A stretch of 64,000 nucleotides of DNA from Echinometra lucunter (Eukaryota > Echinodermata > Echinoidea > Camarodonta > Echinometridae), in contig CM057154.1 in NCBI GenBank assembly GCA_029962745.1, positions 29,919,763 through 29,983,762 of the forward strand, in the 5' to 3' direction. How positions within the stretch are numbered: position 1 is the first letter of the stretch; every line of letters starts with the position of its first letter. Under the pieces are notes generated by a model. It made no database searches and was not told where the DNA came from. It saw nothing but the letters and a program-made list of their open reading frames with translations. The position numbers and the translations under genes were made by a program. Positions 63,187 through 64,000 of this stretch are shown here, one piece after another.

Positions 63187-64000
63187 AATGATGATGATGA
63201 TGATGATGATGAAGATGACGATGCTGATCATGATATCGGTAATGACTAAAATGGTAGAAAGGATGATACTGTGAAAAAGACTGAGGAGCTAACACAGAAA
63301 TTTTACCGTGAATATTCTGATAGCAACATGGTCTTAACTTTCGCTTTAAATGAGTAGAGTGAACAAGAGGATTTGATACATTCTGGGAGAGGATTCCATA
63401 GGTCTGGGCCATGGTGTCTTGCGGATCTATGGGCAATAAATAACTTAGGGTTAACTACATGAAGATTAGAGGAATTTCGAGTAGGGTAGGGGTGAATAGT
63501 GTTATTTAAAGTATAAAAGTTTTGAAATGAAAGAGGGAGCATGTTATTCAAATACTTATATATAAACAACAGACTTTGTAATGAATAAATGTCGAATACG
63601 GTTAGAGTTTTGAGTTGGTAAAATTTGGTCTTGTGTGAGATAAATATTGTGAACCAGTACAAATGTGAAGGGCTTTCTTTTGCAATAAGTGAATAGAGTT
63701 GAGTTTTGTTTTGTTGCTGCTGGCCCATACTAAGTTGCAATATGTTATATACGGTAATATCAATGAATTATAGAGCATGATGAGCGTTTTGCAAGGGATA
63801 AATTTCTTTATTTTATAAAGTATACCAACATTCCTAGAGATTGAGGTAGTTATATAACGTATATGTTCATTCCAATTTAAATTTTCGTCGATAATGACAC
63901 CCAAAAAATTTTGTTTGTCGCTTTCTTTCAAGGGGTACATTATCTATAAAAATGTCGTATGGAAAGTCATTGGCATGAGCGTTTACGTGCTTGAAATACA
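63187..64000 (-). mobile_element. Non-LTR retrotransposon 3' part (RT C-terminus), runs off the window
   Basis: Minus-strand frames encode 'FLGVIIDENLNWNEHI' (about 63,905-63,858) and 'LYNSLILPYITYCNLVWASS', then 'PYPTRNSSNLHVVNPK' and a conserved-looking C-terminus to 63,303. These are typical of the thumb and tail region of CR1/L2/Jockey-group reverse transcriptases. Frame changes near 63,640 and near 63,935 split the reading frame, so it is a pseudogene at least here. The 3' end is an (ATG)n / (CAT)n run at 63,187-63,213, a usual LINE tail type. The 5' part lies outside the window. Confidence 0.72.

Overview
This is eukaryotic nuclear DNA from a marine invertebrate deuterostome, most likely an echinoderm and probably a sea urchin. 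The genes are intron-rich, the spacers are AT-rich and full of poly-C, CT and GT tracts, and hairpin-type DNA transposons are everywhere. One of these has the architecture described for sea-urchin TU (foldback) elements. The species call is an inference: no RNA gene or mitochondrial marker is present to settle it.

The left part (1 to about 16.3 kb) holds two housekeeping genes facing each other tail to tail. Prefoldin subunit 6 is on the plus strand (coding exons between 1,447 and 5,019; 127 aa). Ribosomal protein S5 (uS7) is on the minus strand (coding exons between 12,010 and 8,867; 211 aa), with a probable non-coding first exon carrying a 5'TOP start near 13,704. The spacers hold three TA-flanked miniature inverted-repeat elements and low-complexity sequence.

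From about 16.3 kb to the right end the window is a tandem array of three units of about 17 kb: A 16,324-33,890, B 33,891-51,140, and C from 51,141 to about 62.7 kb, where homology stops at unrelated repeats and a LINE fragment. Each unit carries one minus-strand, secreted or lysosomal DNase II-like gene (the family that includes echinoderm plancitoxins) with a shared seven-exon plan. Copy A is complete and open (361 aa). Copy B has exon 2 hidden in a 500-N gap. Copy C lacks exon 1, which would lie beyond the window, and has a slightly shifted C-terminus. Both catalytic HxK motifs are present in all three. Introns make up most of each gene and consist almost entirely of repeats.

The main observations are these. 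(1) Copy B looks like an unequal-crossover hybrid: its 3' end (about 33.9-36.7 kb) resembles C and the rest is nearly identical to A. (2) Between A and B, five consecutive codons just before the first catalytic HTK motif all differ by amino-acid-changing substitutions in otherwise identical sequence. (3) Both visible promoters carry a TATA-like box and a palindromic E-box of the kind bound by MITF/TFE factors. (4) A 2.9-kb foldback element with arms of tandem 15-16 bp repeats sits in copy C and itself contains a TTAA-flanked element. An assembly artefact (two haplotypes laid end to end) is a real alternative for the A/B pair and is flagged.
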